The notes under the pieces are model-generated. The model was not told the origin of the DNA. It worked only from the letters and a program-made list of their open reading frames with translations, and did no database searches. This document shows positions 16,197 through 25,377 of a stretch of DNA of 64,000 nucleotides, in pieces (position 1 is the first letter of the stretch; the number at the start of each line of letters is the position of its first letter). The position numbers were made by a program, and so were the translations under genes. The stretch spans positions 101,245 to 165,244 of the forward strand of contig CAIQHF010000018.1 in assembly GCA_903871605.1 (NCBI GenBank). The letters are read 5' to 3'. The stretch comes from an uncultured Sphingomonadaceae bacterium. GTDB taxonomy: Bacteria > Pseudomonadota > Alphaproteobacteria > Sphingomonadales > Sphingomonadaceae.

Positions 16197-18080
16197 TCAC
16201 GCGACATGCGTCCTCCATATCGCGGCCGGCAGATAGAGCGGCATCGAATCCTCCCACTGGCTGTCGGTGAGCAGCCGCTTGTCCGAACCGTCGGCGTTCA
16301 TGCTGAAGATTTGCCCGTAGGGCTGGAAGGTATTGTCGTAGAGCGCGGCCTCGTCGCGGAAGCCGTACATGCCGCTCGAATAGAGGATCCGGCCATCCTG
16401 GCCCCATACCGCGTGGCCGTCATTGGCGCCGCTCGAGGTCAGCACGCGCAGATCGGAGCCGTCGGGCCGGATCGTGCAGACGTCGAAATTGGTCGGGGCG
16501 GTTTTGCGCGTGAACACGATCAGCGCTCCGTCGGCGGACCAGTCGGGCAGGTTGTCGGACGCGGTGGTCAGCACGCGCGTCGTTCGCGTCTCGAGATCGA
16601 GGATGCGCATCCCCATATTGTCCTCGCCCCAGACGCGGTAGACGAGCCTCTTGCCGTCGGCCGAATAGCTCGGGAACCCGGAGTGGACGCTGCCGTCGGT
16701 AAGCGCTTCGTATCGCGAGCCGTCGGCGCGGACGCGCATGATCGTCGCCTTGCCGTGCGTGCGCTCCTGGAACCAGGTGCCCATGCCGAACGCGATCCAA
16801 TGGCCGTCGGGCGACCAGGCCGGCTGGAAGGCGCCGCCGAGCCCCTTCTTGATCAGCATCGGATCGACGCCCTTGCCCTCGGTGTCGAACACCACGCGGC
16901 GATCGCTTCCGTCCGGATTGAAGGTGACGATCGACGAGGTGCCGAGCTGCTTTTCGGTGATCGCCAGCCGGCCCTGGCGCGAGAGCGCGGGGAAGACGTC
17001 GCAGTGGCGATAGTCCCAGTCGGGATCCCAGCTGTAGAGCGGCGTATCCATCTTGCGCGGTGTGAAGTCGACCTTCTCGTAGATCACCGAGCGGCCGTCG
17101 GGCGACCAGCATGGCGAGCGCAGCGGCCGCTTGAGCGGCACCAGCGCGCCCGATGTATAGGCGAGCCCCTCGTCGGGGCCGCCCTTGATCTGATAGCCGA
17201 TTTGGCTGGCGGTCAGGAACTGCGGTGCGACCTTGAGCCCCGGGCCGCTGCTGTGCTCGACGCGGTCGCCGCTGGCGATGTCGGTCGAGACGATCTGCGA
17301 GCCGACCCGGCCGATCCATTCGGGGCGATGCGCGCCCCAGGTGCCTTCGGTGGTGATCTCGTAATAGACGATCCGGCGGCCGTCGGGCGACCATTTTGGG
17401 GATCCCAGGCAATAGCCGGGTTTGGCGGCGACCCGGCGGAAGCCGGTGCCGTCGGGCCGGATGACGTAGATGCTGAGTTCCTGCGTATGCTCCCAGCCGT
17501 GCCCGCCGTCATGGCCGCGCCACGGCGTGTTGCGGTCGCTGGAAAATGCGATCCAGGCGCCGTCGGGCGACCAGGACGGGCGGAAATAGCAGTCCGGGCC
17601 GTCGGCGGCGCCGGCGATATCCTTGCCGCCGGTCAGGTTGTGCAGCCGGTGCGTCGCGAGGTCGAGCAGCCAGATGTGCGCCCTGTGATCGCCACGCGTC
17701 GAGACGAACGCCATTTTGGAGCCGTCGGGCGACAGCACCGCGGAATCGTCCATCGCCGGGCCGACGACGAGCGGCTGGACGCCGCTGCCGTCGAGCCGCG
17801 CGCGGTACAGGCAGCTATTGCCGTCGCCGGTGCGCTCGGAGGTGAAATAGACCGACCGACCGTCGGAGGCGAAGCTCGCATGATAATCGAAGGTCGCAGG
17901 CAGCGAGAAGGGCCGTTCGCCGGTGCCGTCGATGTTGGAGACATAGAGCTGCGAGGAGGAGGGGCCGATCCGGTTCATCAGCATCACGCCCTTCTTGCCG
18001 GGACGGGCGGCAGCGGCGAACGCCGGCCTGGCAAGAAGCGCGGCGGTGGGGGCTGCTGCCAAGAAATCGCGACGCTTCAT
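16197..18080 (-). CDS. Tat-exported TolB-like beta-propeller (PD40) protein
   Basis: A 627-residue secreted protein. The N-terminus MKRRDFLAAAPTAALLARPA is a twin-arginine signal. The body repeats WD40-like PD40 blades with the core SPDGxxIxFxS: LSPDGSKMAFVS, WSPDGAWIAFSS, WSPDGRRIVYY, WSPDGRSVIYE, WSPDGHWIAFG, YSADGKRLVYR, WSADGALIVFT. No catalytic domain (such as a prolyl oligopeptidase C-terminus) follows, so it is a propeller-only periplasmic protein, perhaps a ligand- or polymer-binding partner. GGGGAGAG precedes the ATG. It stands alone. Confidence 0.85.
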   Translation of the reverse strand: MKRRDFLAAAPTAALLARPAFAAAARPGKKGVMLMNRIGPSSSQLYVSNIDGTGERPFSLPATFDYHASFASDGRSVYFTSERTGDGNSCLYRARLDGSGVQPLVVGPAMDDSAVLSPDGSKMAFVSTRGDHRAHIWLLDLATHRLHNLTGGKDIAGAADGPDCYFRPSWSPDGAWIAFSSDRNTPWRGHDGGHGWEHTQELSIYVIRPDGTGFRRVAAKPGYCLGSPKWSPDGRRIVYYEITTEGTWGAHRPEWIGRVGSQIVSTDIASGDRVEHSSGPGLKVAPQFLTASQIGYQIKGGPDEGLAYTSGALVPLKRPLRSPCWSPDGRSVIYEKVDFTPRKMDTPLYSWDPDWDYRHCDVFPALSRQGRLAITEKQLGTSSIVTFNPDGSDRRVVFDTEGKGVDPMLIKKGLGGAFQPAWSPDGHWIAFGMGTWFQERTHGKATIMRVRADGSRYEALTDGSVHSGFPSYSADGKRLVYRVWGEDNMGMRILDLETRTTRVLTTASDNLPDWSADGALIVFTRKTAPTNFDVCTIRPDGSDLRVLTSSGANDGHAVWGQDGRILYSSGMYGFRDEAALYDNTFQPYGQIFSMNADGSDKRLLTDSQWEDSMPLYLPAAIWRTHVA

Positions 18081-18572
18081 TCAACTCTCCCCGTGGCGGC
18101 CGTCTTGTCGATGATCGACACCCGTCCAGATCTGGCTCGATATGCAGCGCTTACATGTCCCGCACACGGCCAATGGCGAGCGTGTCGTGCATCGCGGGAC
18201 GCGAAGCACCGGACCAGCCCGGCCGACGTCGGGTTCGATCCGACCAGCTAGGCGATCGCCGCGATCTTTCGCCCATAACAAGTGCGCAGAGGCCGATCGT
18301 TTTCGCCATCGGGCGGTTGTTCGCGCGCGCGCCGTGCGGCACGGCGCCAGTGCTTCGTGTCTCCCGCCGGCGAACCGGAGCGTCGACCTCACGCCGCCGC
18401 TTCCGCCACGAGATAGGCGATCAGCCTGGCCAGCGTCTCGCGCAGTGGAGGCCGTGCGCCATCATGTCGGTCGACGCGCTATCGTCGGCGTCCGGCGATG
18501 GCATCGCGCCTTGGATGTGCAAGGCGCCGCGCGGGACGGTCACCTGTCCCGTCGGACGCCCGGGCGTGGAAG
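18081..18572. other. Intergenic region without a convincing gene
   Basis: About 490 bp between the beta-propeller gene and tRNA-Gly. Several overlapping open frames exist on both strands, but all give low-complexity Arg/Ala/Ser products and none has a clear ribosome site. It presumably holds the promoter of the propeller gene. Confidence 0.45.
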
Positions 18573-18646
18573 TGGAGCGGGTGAAGGGAATCGAACCCTC
18601 GTCGTAAGCTTGGGAAGCTTCTGCTCTACCATTGAGCTACACCCGC
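18573..18646 (-). tRNA. tRNA-Gly (CCC)
   Basis: The minus strand folds as a standard cloverleaf: acceptor GCGGGTG pairs with CACCCGC, D-arm GCTC/GAGC, anticodon loop TTCCCAA (anticodon CCC), T-arm with GGTTCGATTCC, discriminator T and encoded CCA at 18573-18575. The top of the anticodon stem has a G/A mismatch, which does not prevent assignment. Confidence 0.93.
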
Positions 18647-18804
18647 GACGGCCCGGAATGGTCGATGCGTGCCGATAGGCACGGACATTCCGTGGCGTGC
18701 CTTGCCGGACCCGCCAAGGCGGCGTCGCTCTGCCATAGGATTCAAGGGTGGTCAACGCGCGCCGCCGGCGCATCCGCGCGAACCGGCGGCGACGGCGTCG
18801 CTGA

Positions 18805-21336
18805 TCAATACCGATAGCGCAGCGTGCCGCCGAACGTCCGCGGTGCGCCGAGGAAGGCGTCGAGGACCCCGGTCGCGTTGGTCGGGACATTCTGGAAACC
18901 CGAATCGAACGCCACCTGCTTGTAATGCGTGTCGAGGATGTTCTCCGACCAGATCTCGACCGCCCAGCGATCATTCTTCGGGCCGAAGCCGATCCGGGCA
19001 TTGGCGACGACATAGCCCTTCTGCGTCTTGCCCGGATCGAGATCCGATCCGGTGTTGTAATGCGACGAATATTTGGCGCCGGCATTGAAGCGCAGCTTGT
19101 AGTCGTCGCCGATCGGCTGCGTATAGCTGCCCGACAGCGATGCCGAATAGAGCGGGGCGAGCGACAGGCGCGAATGACGGCCGCCCTGGAATTCGGTCTT
19201 GTGGACAAGATCGGCAAGTTGCGCCTCGGACAGATGGTAGCGCGTGTCGGCGACGGTGATGCCGCCCTGGAAGGTCAGCCGCGGCGTGGCGAACCAGACG
19301 AAATCGGCATCGACGCCCTTGCTGATCACCTTGGGGATCGAATCGACGACGAAGACGAGGCCGTTGAACGTGTTGAGCTGGAAGTGGCTGTAGGTCTGGT
19401 AGAAGGCGGCGACGTTGAACAGCAGGGTGCGATCGAACAGCGTCGCCTTCTCGCCGATCTCGAATGCGTTGTTGGTCTCGTCCTTGAAGCGCGTGTCGCG
19501 GATCGGGGTGATCACGGCCGCGGTGCCGGGTGCGCAGCCGGCGTCGCCGACCTGGCACTGGACCCGGTCGAGGTTGAATCCGCCGGCCTTGTAGCCGCGC
19601 GCATAGGAGGCATAGAGCAGCAGCTGCGGATTGACCCGGTACACCAGCTTGGCGGTGCCGGTCGGCGCGTGCTCGGCTTCATGCTGGCGGTTGGTGAAAT
19701 TATTATAGCCTGGGCTGAGGAACGGCAGGCATTCGGTGGCGTCGATCTTCTCGAGCAATCCGGCGAGGAAGGGCCCGATCGCGGCGAACCCCCCATTGGC
19801 CGCCGCGCACGCCGCGCCGCCGCCGATATTGCTGCTGAACTGGTCGAGAGTCTTGACGTCGATCGAGTAGCGGAAGCCCCCGTTGAGGCTTAGCCTGTCG
19901 GTGATGTGCAGCGTCTCGTTGGTGAACAGCGCATAGGTGTTGTCGGTCTGCCGATAGCGGTCGACCTGGCCCGATCCCGGCACGTAATCGATCGCGCCGC
20001 CGGCTGCGGGGAAGATCGGCAGGCCGTAAAGGAAGGAGGGCACGAGCGCCTTGAAGAGACCGTTGAGATAGGGGTTGAAGTCGTTGCCGACGAGGATGCT
20101 CGTATTCTGGTCGAGCTTTTCGTGCGAAAAGAAGCCGCCGACGACGAAATCGAGCCTGCCGGTGGTGCCGCCGTAGCGCAGCTCCTGGCTGAGCGTGCGG
20201 AACCGCGTCAGATTGCGGTCGTCGTCGGGCAGATAGTCGATGTCGGCGGTCGAGAAATCGGCATCGAAGCCGCCCACCGTCTTCCAGTCGCGATAGGCGG
20301 TGATCGAGGTCAGCGTGCCCGGGCCGGTGTCCCAATCGGCCTGGACCGACACGCCCTTGTCGTGGATGTGCTGCGTGTCGGGGCGGTTCGCATAGGCGTT
20401 GCGGTCATAGGGGTGCGCGGGGTCGCCGTCATTGCCGCCGAGCGCGGCGACGATGCCGTTGGCGAGATTGCCTTCGCTCGCGCGGGTGATCACCGCGATG
20501 CAGCAATTCTCCTTGCGCCGCGAATAGTCGGCGATGGCGCGGATCCGCAGCGTATCGCTCGGGCGCAACAGCAATTGGCCGCGGATCGTATAGAAATCGC
20601 GATTGGTGTCGTGGCGTGCGGTGCGCGGGCCCGGGCCGGTATCGACGTCGAAAAAGCCGCCGCGCTGCCGATCGGCGACGTAGAGGCTGGCGGCCACCCC
20701 GTCGGTCAGCGGCCCGGTCACCTCCGCCGATCCGCCGACCGCGCCGTAATTGCCGGCCTCGACATCGGCATTGAAGCCGAACTTGTCCTTGGGGGCGGCG
20801 GTGATGATGTTGATCACGCCCGCGGTCGCCGATTTGCCGAACAAGGTGCCTTGCGGGCCTTTCAGCACCTCGATCCGCTCGACATCGCCCAGATCGCCGA
20901 AGCCGACGCCGTTGCGTGGTCGGTAGACGCCGTCGATCACCACGCCGACCGAGGATTCGAGCCCGGCATTGTCGCCGACCGTGCCGATGCCGCGGATGCG
21001 CGCGGTGGTCGAGGCCTCGCTGCTCGTCGAGGTGACGAGCAGGCCGGGCGCGAGCAGCGCCAGATCCTTGATGTCCTTGACGCCGGTGTCCTGAAGCAGC
21101 TGGCGGCCGACAGTGGTCACCACGATCGGGACATTCTGGAGATTTTCGGTGCGTTTCTGCGCGGTGACGATGATCTCGTCGACGCTGCGCGGCGCATCGG
21201 ACGCCGCGGCGGTGGGCGAGGGCGATGCGCCCGGCGTCGGTGCGGCCGCAGATTGCGCAAGACCCGGCGCCGCCTGGATCGCGAACGCCAGCGCCGCGCC
21301 GGATGCGATCAGGCGCAAATGTGTCTTGGATTGCAT
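18805..21336 (-). CDS. TonB-dependent receptor
   Basis: An 843-residue outer-membrane transporter. A signal peptide (about residues 1-27, ending PGLAQ) is followed by a Pro/Ala linker and the TonB box DEIIVTAQKR. The plug domain follows (VPIVVTTVGRQLLQDTGVKDIKDL, RIEVLKGPQGTLFGKSATAG, VINIITAAPKD), then a 22-stranded barrel ending in the aromatic terminus GGTLRYRY. These receptors import large or scarce substrates with energy from TonB-ExbBD. The substrate is unknown; the class typical of sphingomonads includes glycans, aromatics and siderophores. AGGAGG lies at good distance before the ATG. No neighbouring catabolic gene indicates the ligand. Confidence 0.94.
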   Translation of the reverse strand: MQSKTHLRLIASGAALAFAIQAAPGLAQSAAAPTPGASPSPTAAASDAPRSVDEIIVTAQKRTENLQNVPIVVTTVGRQLLQDTGVKDIKDLALLAPGLLVTSTSSEASTTARIRGIGTVGDNAGLESSVGVVIDGVYRPRNGVGFGDLGDVERIEVLKGPQGTLFGKSATAGVINIITAAPKDKFGFNADVEAGNYGAVGGSAEVTGPLTDGVAASLYVADRQRGGFFDVDTGPGPRTARHDTNRDFYTIRGQLLLRPSDTLRIRAIADYSRRKENCCIAVITRASEGNLANGIVAALGGNDGDPAHPYDRNAYANRPDTQHIHDKGVSVQADWDTGPGTLTSITAYRDWKTVGGFDADFSTADIDYLPDDDRNLTRFRTLSQELRYGGTTGRLDFVVGGFFSHEKLDQNTSILVGNDFNPYLNGLFKALVPSFLYGLPIFPAAGGAIDYVPGSGQVDRYRQTDNTYALFTNETLHITDRLSLNGGFRYSIDVKTLDQFSSNIGGGAACAAANGGFAAIGPFLAGLLEKIDATECLPFLSPGYNNFTNRQHEAEHAPTGTAKLVYRVNPQLLLYASYARGYKAGGFNLDRVQCQVGDAGCAPGTAAVITPIRDTRFKDETNNAFEIGEKATLFDRTLLFNVAAFYQTYSHFQLNTFNGLVFVVDSIPKVISKGVDADFVWFATPRLTFQGGITVADTRYHLSEAQLADLVHKTEFQGGRHSRLSLAPLYSASLSGSYTQPIGDDYKLRFNAGAKYSSHYNTGSDLDPGKTQKGYVVANARIGFGPKNDRWAVEIWSENILDTHYKQVAFDSGFQNVPTNATGVLDAFLGAPRTFGGTLRYRY

Positions 21337-21723
21337 CGGACATCCCTCCTGTTGTCAGGTCGAGATGGCTGGCCGGACAGCATCCCTCCCTGCCGCGCCC
21401 GAGTTTTCGGTGCGCCTTTTCCCGTGTCGCAGAATGCGCACAGCCGGTCGCGGCGTCAAGCGCAATTGAAGACACGGTATGGACGAACTGTTGCCGGCTC
21501 AAGCCGGCGCTGGCTTGCCGCCTATGCCGTCTTGCAACATGCGCCGTGCCTGTTCGCCGCGATCGCGCAGGCATCGACCTCGCTGGAAGTGGATTATTCG
21601 AATGGGCGGTCAGCCAGTCGAGGAGGCGCGGCGGCCCGCGTATCTCGATCGCGGAGGCGCGAGCGGCGCCGATCCGATCCGCGGAAAGCGCCGCGGCTGG
21701 CGCCATGCTCGGCGGCTTGCCGC
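21337..21723. other. Intergenic region without a convincing gene
   Basis: About 390 bp upstream of the TonB-dependent receptor. It should carry that gene's promoter. No open frame here has both a ribosome site and plausible composition. Confidence 0.45.
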
Positions 21724-21933
21724 CTATGGCGCATAGGGCCGAGCGGTCAGCTGGATTCTAAGCTTGGTCCGAAGCTTCGATTCCGCCTCGCGCAGGTCGC
21801 CGGCGACGACCATGAAGATGCTCCGATCGAGTGATCTACCCATTTCCGAGGCGACCGCCTCGATCTGGCCGGCCGCCTTGTCGAGCGCGATGATCGCGTC
21901 GGCGGCGATCATCTCCATTCCGCTCGTCGTCAT
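21724..21933 (-). CDS. Small hypothetical protein (69 aa), probably helical
   Basis: Begins MTTSGMEMIAADAIIALDKA and continues with amphipathic helix-forming sequence to RTKLRIQLTARPYAP. There is no signal peptide or metal motif and I do not recognise the family. Its ATG overlaps the stop of the gene at 21930-22136 in an ATGA arrangement, which supports both being translated together. Confidence 0.55.
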   Translation of the reverse strand: MTTSGMEMIAADAIIALDKAAGQIEAVASEMGRSLDRSIFMVVAGDLREAESKLRTKLRIQLTARPYAP

Positions 21934-22136
21934 TGGGACGTGTCGCTTCCTGCGAAACGACGAAGCTCCCTGATCGCCATGCGATAGATCCTGCGACGGC
22001 GGCTCGAACGCGACCGGATCGCCTTCGAACGCAGCCGCTCTTCCGCTCTTTCGGCATAGGCCGCATGGGCATAGCGGGCCTCTTCCTTGGCCAGCAAGCG
22101 ATCGGCCTTGGTCATCAGAAGTCGCGACACAATCAT
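21930..22136 (-). CDS. Small basic hypothetical protein (68 aa)
   Basis: A strongly basic, helical peptide (MIVSRLLMTKADRLLAKEEA, then AERAEERLRSKAIRSRSSRR). GGGAGAC precedes its ATG. It lies first in a two-gene unit whose second gene starts inside its stop codon. The positive charge suggests binding to nucleic acid or a partner; no family is recognised. Confidence 0.55.
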   Translation of the reverse strand: MIVSRLLMTKADRLLAKEEARYAHAAYAERAEERLRSKAIRSRSSRRRRIYRMAIRELRRFAGSDTSQ

Positions 22137-22518
22137 GACCGGGTCTCCCTAGGGCGAAACCTCGAAGCCATCCTCTCGACCAGCAATGTTGTAGATCAGC
22201 GCGGCAAGCGATGCCCGATCGGCGGCCCGCTACGCGCACCGTCATGACAGGTTAAGCGACTGAGAACAGTGGAAAACCCAGTGGTCAGATTGTCGTCCGC
22301 AAAGGTTAACAAAGGATTAATCGATAGCGTGAAAACGATAATATGGGTCAATATTCCAGGAGGAAATGCCGTGTAATTCGCGCGATGATATCGATGGCGG
22401 CGTACCGGCTTGGCCATTGAGGCGTGACATCGATCGGCGCTCCACGACGCGCGCTTGCAGCGCCCTTCGCCGTCCGCCTCGGGTGCGAGCAGCGACGCCA
22501 AGCGTTTGACAAGGATAA
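22137..22518. other. Intergenic region at the left edge of the integrated element
   Basis: About 380 bp, more AT-rich than the flanks around 22260-22370. It contains no convincing gene. It is the chromosomal side of the left attachment site and was presumably downstream of tRNA-Ser before integration. Confidence 0.45.
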
Positions 22519-22542
22519 TGGCGGAGACGGACTCTTTCGAAC
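22519..22542. repeat. Left attachment site (attL), copy of tRNA-Ser 3' end
   Basis: TGGCGGAGACGGAC, three mismatches, then TTCGAAC; 21 of 24 positions equal the tRNA-Ser 3' end at 58497-58520, in the same orientation. The matched part covers CCA, the acceptor strand and the T-loop of the tRNA, the usual target of P4-type integrases. Confidence 0.75.
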
Positions 22543-22671
22543 GACCGAAATTTAATGAGACCTCATGACGCCGGATGAAGCGCTAATATCATCTGATATA
22601 CAAAGGTTTCACGAGGTTATCCGCAATCCAAGGCGGTCTGCGACAGACCAGAAGATACCACCGAAGCGCAT

Positions 22672-22696
22672 CTCAAAGTGGGCATAGAAGTGGGCA
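22672..22696. repeat. Putative integrase arm-type sites, left end
   Basis: CTCAAAGTGGGCAT followed by a second GTGGGCA beginning 12 bp after the first. The same arrangement, including the 14-bp block, recurs at 58428-58452 near the other end. It lies between attL and the integrase start. Confidence 0.6.
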
Positions 22697-22738
22697 CAGA
22701 TTTGAGCTAAAAGGGGTTCGACGGAGAAGGAGGCGTGG

Positions 22739-23926
22739 ATGTCCAGAGCGCTCAACCGAATGACCGTTCGCAAGGTCGCTTCGCTCAGCGAGCCAGGGCG
22801 CCATGCCGATGGCGGAGGCCTGTATCTCCGGATTACTCCGGCCGGAGCGAAGTCGTGGGTCTTCATGACGGCAAGTGCCGGGAAGAGAGCCGAGATCGGA
22901 CTGGGTTCCGAATCGGCCGTCTCGCTGGCCACGGCTCGCAAGCTGGCGTCCGATATGCGCGAAGCCGTCGCCACCGGCGCTGATCCCCGTGCGATCGTTG
23001 CACCAAAACCGGCCGTTGCAGCGCCCGAACTGATCACTTTCGGGGCGTTTGCCGAGACGTACATCTCGAGCGTCGAGGCGGGGTGGCGGAATGACCTCCA
23101 CCGCAAGCAGTGGCGCAGTTCGCTCCGTGATCATGCCGCCGCTCTGACAACCAAGCCCATCAAGGATATCGGCACCGAGGACGTGTTGGCGGTGCTCCAG
23201 CCAATCTGGCTAACGAAATCCGAGACCGCCAGCCGGGTTCGGGGCCGGATCGAGAAGATCTTGGCTGCCGCCAAGGCGAGAGGACTGCGTCCACTCGATG
23301 CCGCTAACCCGGCTCAGTGGAAGGGGCATCTGGATGTCCTGCTTCCCCGCCGTTTCAAGCTCACCCGCGGGCATCATGAGGCGCTGCCTTGGCAAGACGC
23401 CCCGGCGTTCATGGTAAAGCTTCGCAAGCGCGAGGCGCTCGCCGCCAGGGCGCTGGAGTTCACGATCCTGACGGCAGCACGCTCCGGCGAGACTCTGGGC
23501 ACGACCTGGGGCGAGATTGATCTCGATCGTAAGCTCTGGACGATCCCCGCTCATCGCATGAAGGCGGGCGCCGAGCACGTGGTTCCGCTATCCGAAGCGA
23601 CCGTCACGCTTCTGCAGGGATTGAAACCGGAAGCGCCTGCAGCGGCCGGCCTCGTCTTCGCCGTCGGGGGTGCAGCACGCTCGAACATGGCGATGGCGAT
23701 GCTGCTGCGCCGGATGGATTACGGCGTCACGACCCACGGCATGCGCAGCACCTTCCGGGACTGGGCCGGTGATGCGACTGAGTTTCCGCGGGAATTGATC
23801 GAGCAGGCGCTGGCGCACATGATCAGCAACAAGGCGGAACGGACGTACAGGCGCGGAACGGCGATCGAGCGGCGGCGCACATTGATGGAAGAGTGGGCGA
23901 AATACCTTGGCGGCCCGACGGACTGA
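22739..23926 (+). CDS. P4-type tyrosine recombinase / integrase
   Basis: A 395-residue site-specific recombinase. The N-terminal Arm-DNA-binding domain is seen in ADGGGLYLRITPAGAKSWVF and GLGSESAVSLATARKLASDM, and a SAM-like core-binding domain lies around residues 100-190. The catalytic domain has Arg in AARSGETLGTTW, Lys in the beta-hairpin WTIPAHRMKAGAEHVVPLS, the His-x-x-Arg box in THGMRSTFRDWA, and the nucleophile Tyr in KAERTYRRG. It starts about 200 bp inside the left attachment repeat and reads into the island, as usual for integrases that use tRNA 3' ends. It should integrate and, with a directionality factor not seen here, excise the element. Confidence 0.93.
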   Translation: MSRALNRMTVRKVASLSEPGRHADGGGLYLRITPAGAKSWVFMTASAGKRAEIGLGSESAVSLATARKLASDMREAVATGADPRAIVAPKPAVAAPELITFGAFAETYISSVEAGWRNDLHRKQWRSSLRDHAAALTTKPIKDIGTEDVLAVLQPIWLTKSETASRVRGRIEKILAAAKARGLRPLDAANPAQWKGHLDVLLPRRFKLTRGHHEALPWQDAPAFMVKLRKREALAARALEFTILTAARSGETLGTTWGEIDLDRKLWTIPAHRMKAGAEHVVPLSEATVTLLQGLKPEAPAAAGLVFAVGGAARSNMAMAMLLRRMDYGVTTHGMRSTFRDWAGDATEFPRELIEQALAHMISNKAERTYRRGTAIERRRTLMEEWAKYLGGPTD

Positions 23927-24108
23927 TGAAGCAGCCGGTCCCCTGTCGCCCAATCCAAGTCGTTCAAGCGGCCGGGACGCAGGCTTGAAACCAGTCGTTC
24001 AGACCACACGTCGCCTCGCCATCTCTGTATTCGCAAGGTCGTTTCGTGAAAGTATGGTCCGGCAAGAACGCCCGAGACGGAGCGTGGCGAGCACCCGGGA
24101 AGGCTTGA

Positions 24109-25071
24109 ATGATGGAACTAACGCCTGAACAATTAGCGATCGGCACTATCTTGATGCCCTACGCCATGGGCAAACAACAGCATGTGCGAAGTTCGAAGCA
24201 GCGTTTCGTGCATTACACCTCAGCGGATGTAGCTATGAGCATCTTGACCAAGGGATTGGTTTGGATGCGAAACGCCGTTTCGATGAACGATTTTTCGGAA
24301 ATGCAGCACGGCAAGGCTTGCCTCATTCAAGCTTATTCCGGGGAGCCGGGCGCGCGCTTCAAAGTGGCGCTCGATCATCTACACGAGGGCTTCTCGGCGG
24401 ACCTTGCGGGCCGTTTCAATAGCTGGATGCCGCACTTCGAACGCGGCACTTACATGACGTGCCTATCCGAGCATGATGATATGGAAGACGATCTTGGGCG
24501 GCTATCGATGTGGCGTGCGTATGGCAAGCGGAACGGTATCGGCCTAGTTATGAACTGTGACCCTTTCGTATCCCAATCGGATGTCTTGAAAGCCTATACT
24601 AGTCCAGTCTCCTATCTAACTCCAAATGAATTTTCGGAAGAATTTATGGCGATTTGTGAAAACCTCGAAAAGAGCACCGATTTATTGAAACTTATGAGTT
24701 ATGAAGCTCTGATGGGAACCATATTCAATATGTTTCGATTTGCGATGCTCTGCACGAAGCATCCGGGCTTTCACGAAGAACGCGAGTGGCGAATTGTTTA
24801 TAACCCAACATTCGACAGTTCGGAACATATCGTTAAATCAATGGAAGTCGTTAACGGCGTTCCACAGATGGTTTATAAAATACCGATGAAGAGTATTCCC
24901 GATGAAGGGCTTGTGGGGGCGGATCCGAAGGAATTGCTGGATCGGGTTATTATCGGTCCGACACAAGACAGCTTGGTTCTATACGAAGCGTTTGTAACGG
25001 CGTTGGCCGATCTCGGAATTGAAGATCCGATATCGAAGGTAGTGGTATCTGGAATACCTCTTCGGACGTAA
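24109..25071 (+). CDS. DUF2971 domain protein
   Basis: A 320-residue cytosolic protein. Hallmarks of DUF2971 are the early FVHYTSADVAMSILTKGLVWMRNA segment, SMNDFSEMQHG, the central YMTCLSEHDD, LGRLSMWRAYGKRNGIGL, and EEREWRIVYNP near residue 225. The biochemical function of the family is not established; it is often found in mobile and defence-gene regions. Base composition is clearly lower in GC than the flanks, suggesting separate acquisition. Two adjacent ATGs follow GGGAAGG. It is the first cargo gene after the integrase and has no partner gene beside it. Confidence 0.75.
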   Translation: MMELTPEQLAIGTILMPYAMGKQQHVRSSKQRFVHYTSADVAMSILTKGLVWMRNAVSMNDFSEMQHGKACLIQAYSGEPGARFKVALDHLHEGFSADLAGRFNSWMPHFERGTYMTCLSEHDDMEDDLGRLSMWRAYGKRNGIGLVMNCDPFVSQSDVLKAYTSPVSYLTPNEFSEEFMAICENLEKSTDLLKLMSYEALMGTIFNMFRFAMLCTKHPGFHEEREWRIVYNPTFDSSEHIVKSMEVVNGVPQMVYKIPMKSIPDEGLVGADPKELLDRVIIGPTQDSLVLYEAFVTALADLGIEDPISKVVVSGIPLRT

Positions 25072-25377
25072 CGGTAAACTTTCTTTCCGCGACTGATTGA
25101 GAAAGCAGACTGTCGACAAGCCTCCATCCCATGCCGTTCCCGCGCCTCTGGCGCATCGAACCGCCCCCAAAGCCGCCTGACGGGTCTCGGGTGGAAAATC
25201 TGCTGGTCGGCAACCGCCCAAACACGGTCATAAACGGGCGTCGCGGCCGGTCCCAATTACCGTCAGTCCGCTTCGCGCGGGTTGGAGCATCGTCCGCCGC
25301 GACGGAATGGCCGTGCCTGGTGGATTTGCGACGGGCAGCTTTCAGGCCATAATAAAACGAATCTGCCGCTGACTTCG
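25072..25377. other. Intergenic region with a degenerate repeat fragment
   Basis: About 300 bp without a convincing gene. Near 25251 it contains TCCCAATTACCG followed by a GTCCGCTT-like stretch that resembles sequence near 31042, part of a dispersed intergenic repeat. Confidence 0.4.

Noticed and set aside
15888..18251. A 787-codon plus-strand frame over the beta-propeller gene
   Set aside because: Shadow frame; the minus strand has a Tat signal and repeated PD40 blades.
18573..22739. tRNA-Gly as the integration target of the left integrase
   Set aside because: It is 4 kb away, with a TonB receptor gene between, and no repeat of its 3' end was seen near the integrase, while the tRNA-Ser 3' end does recur at 22519.
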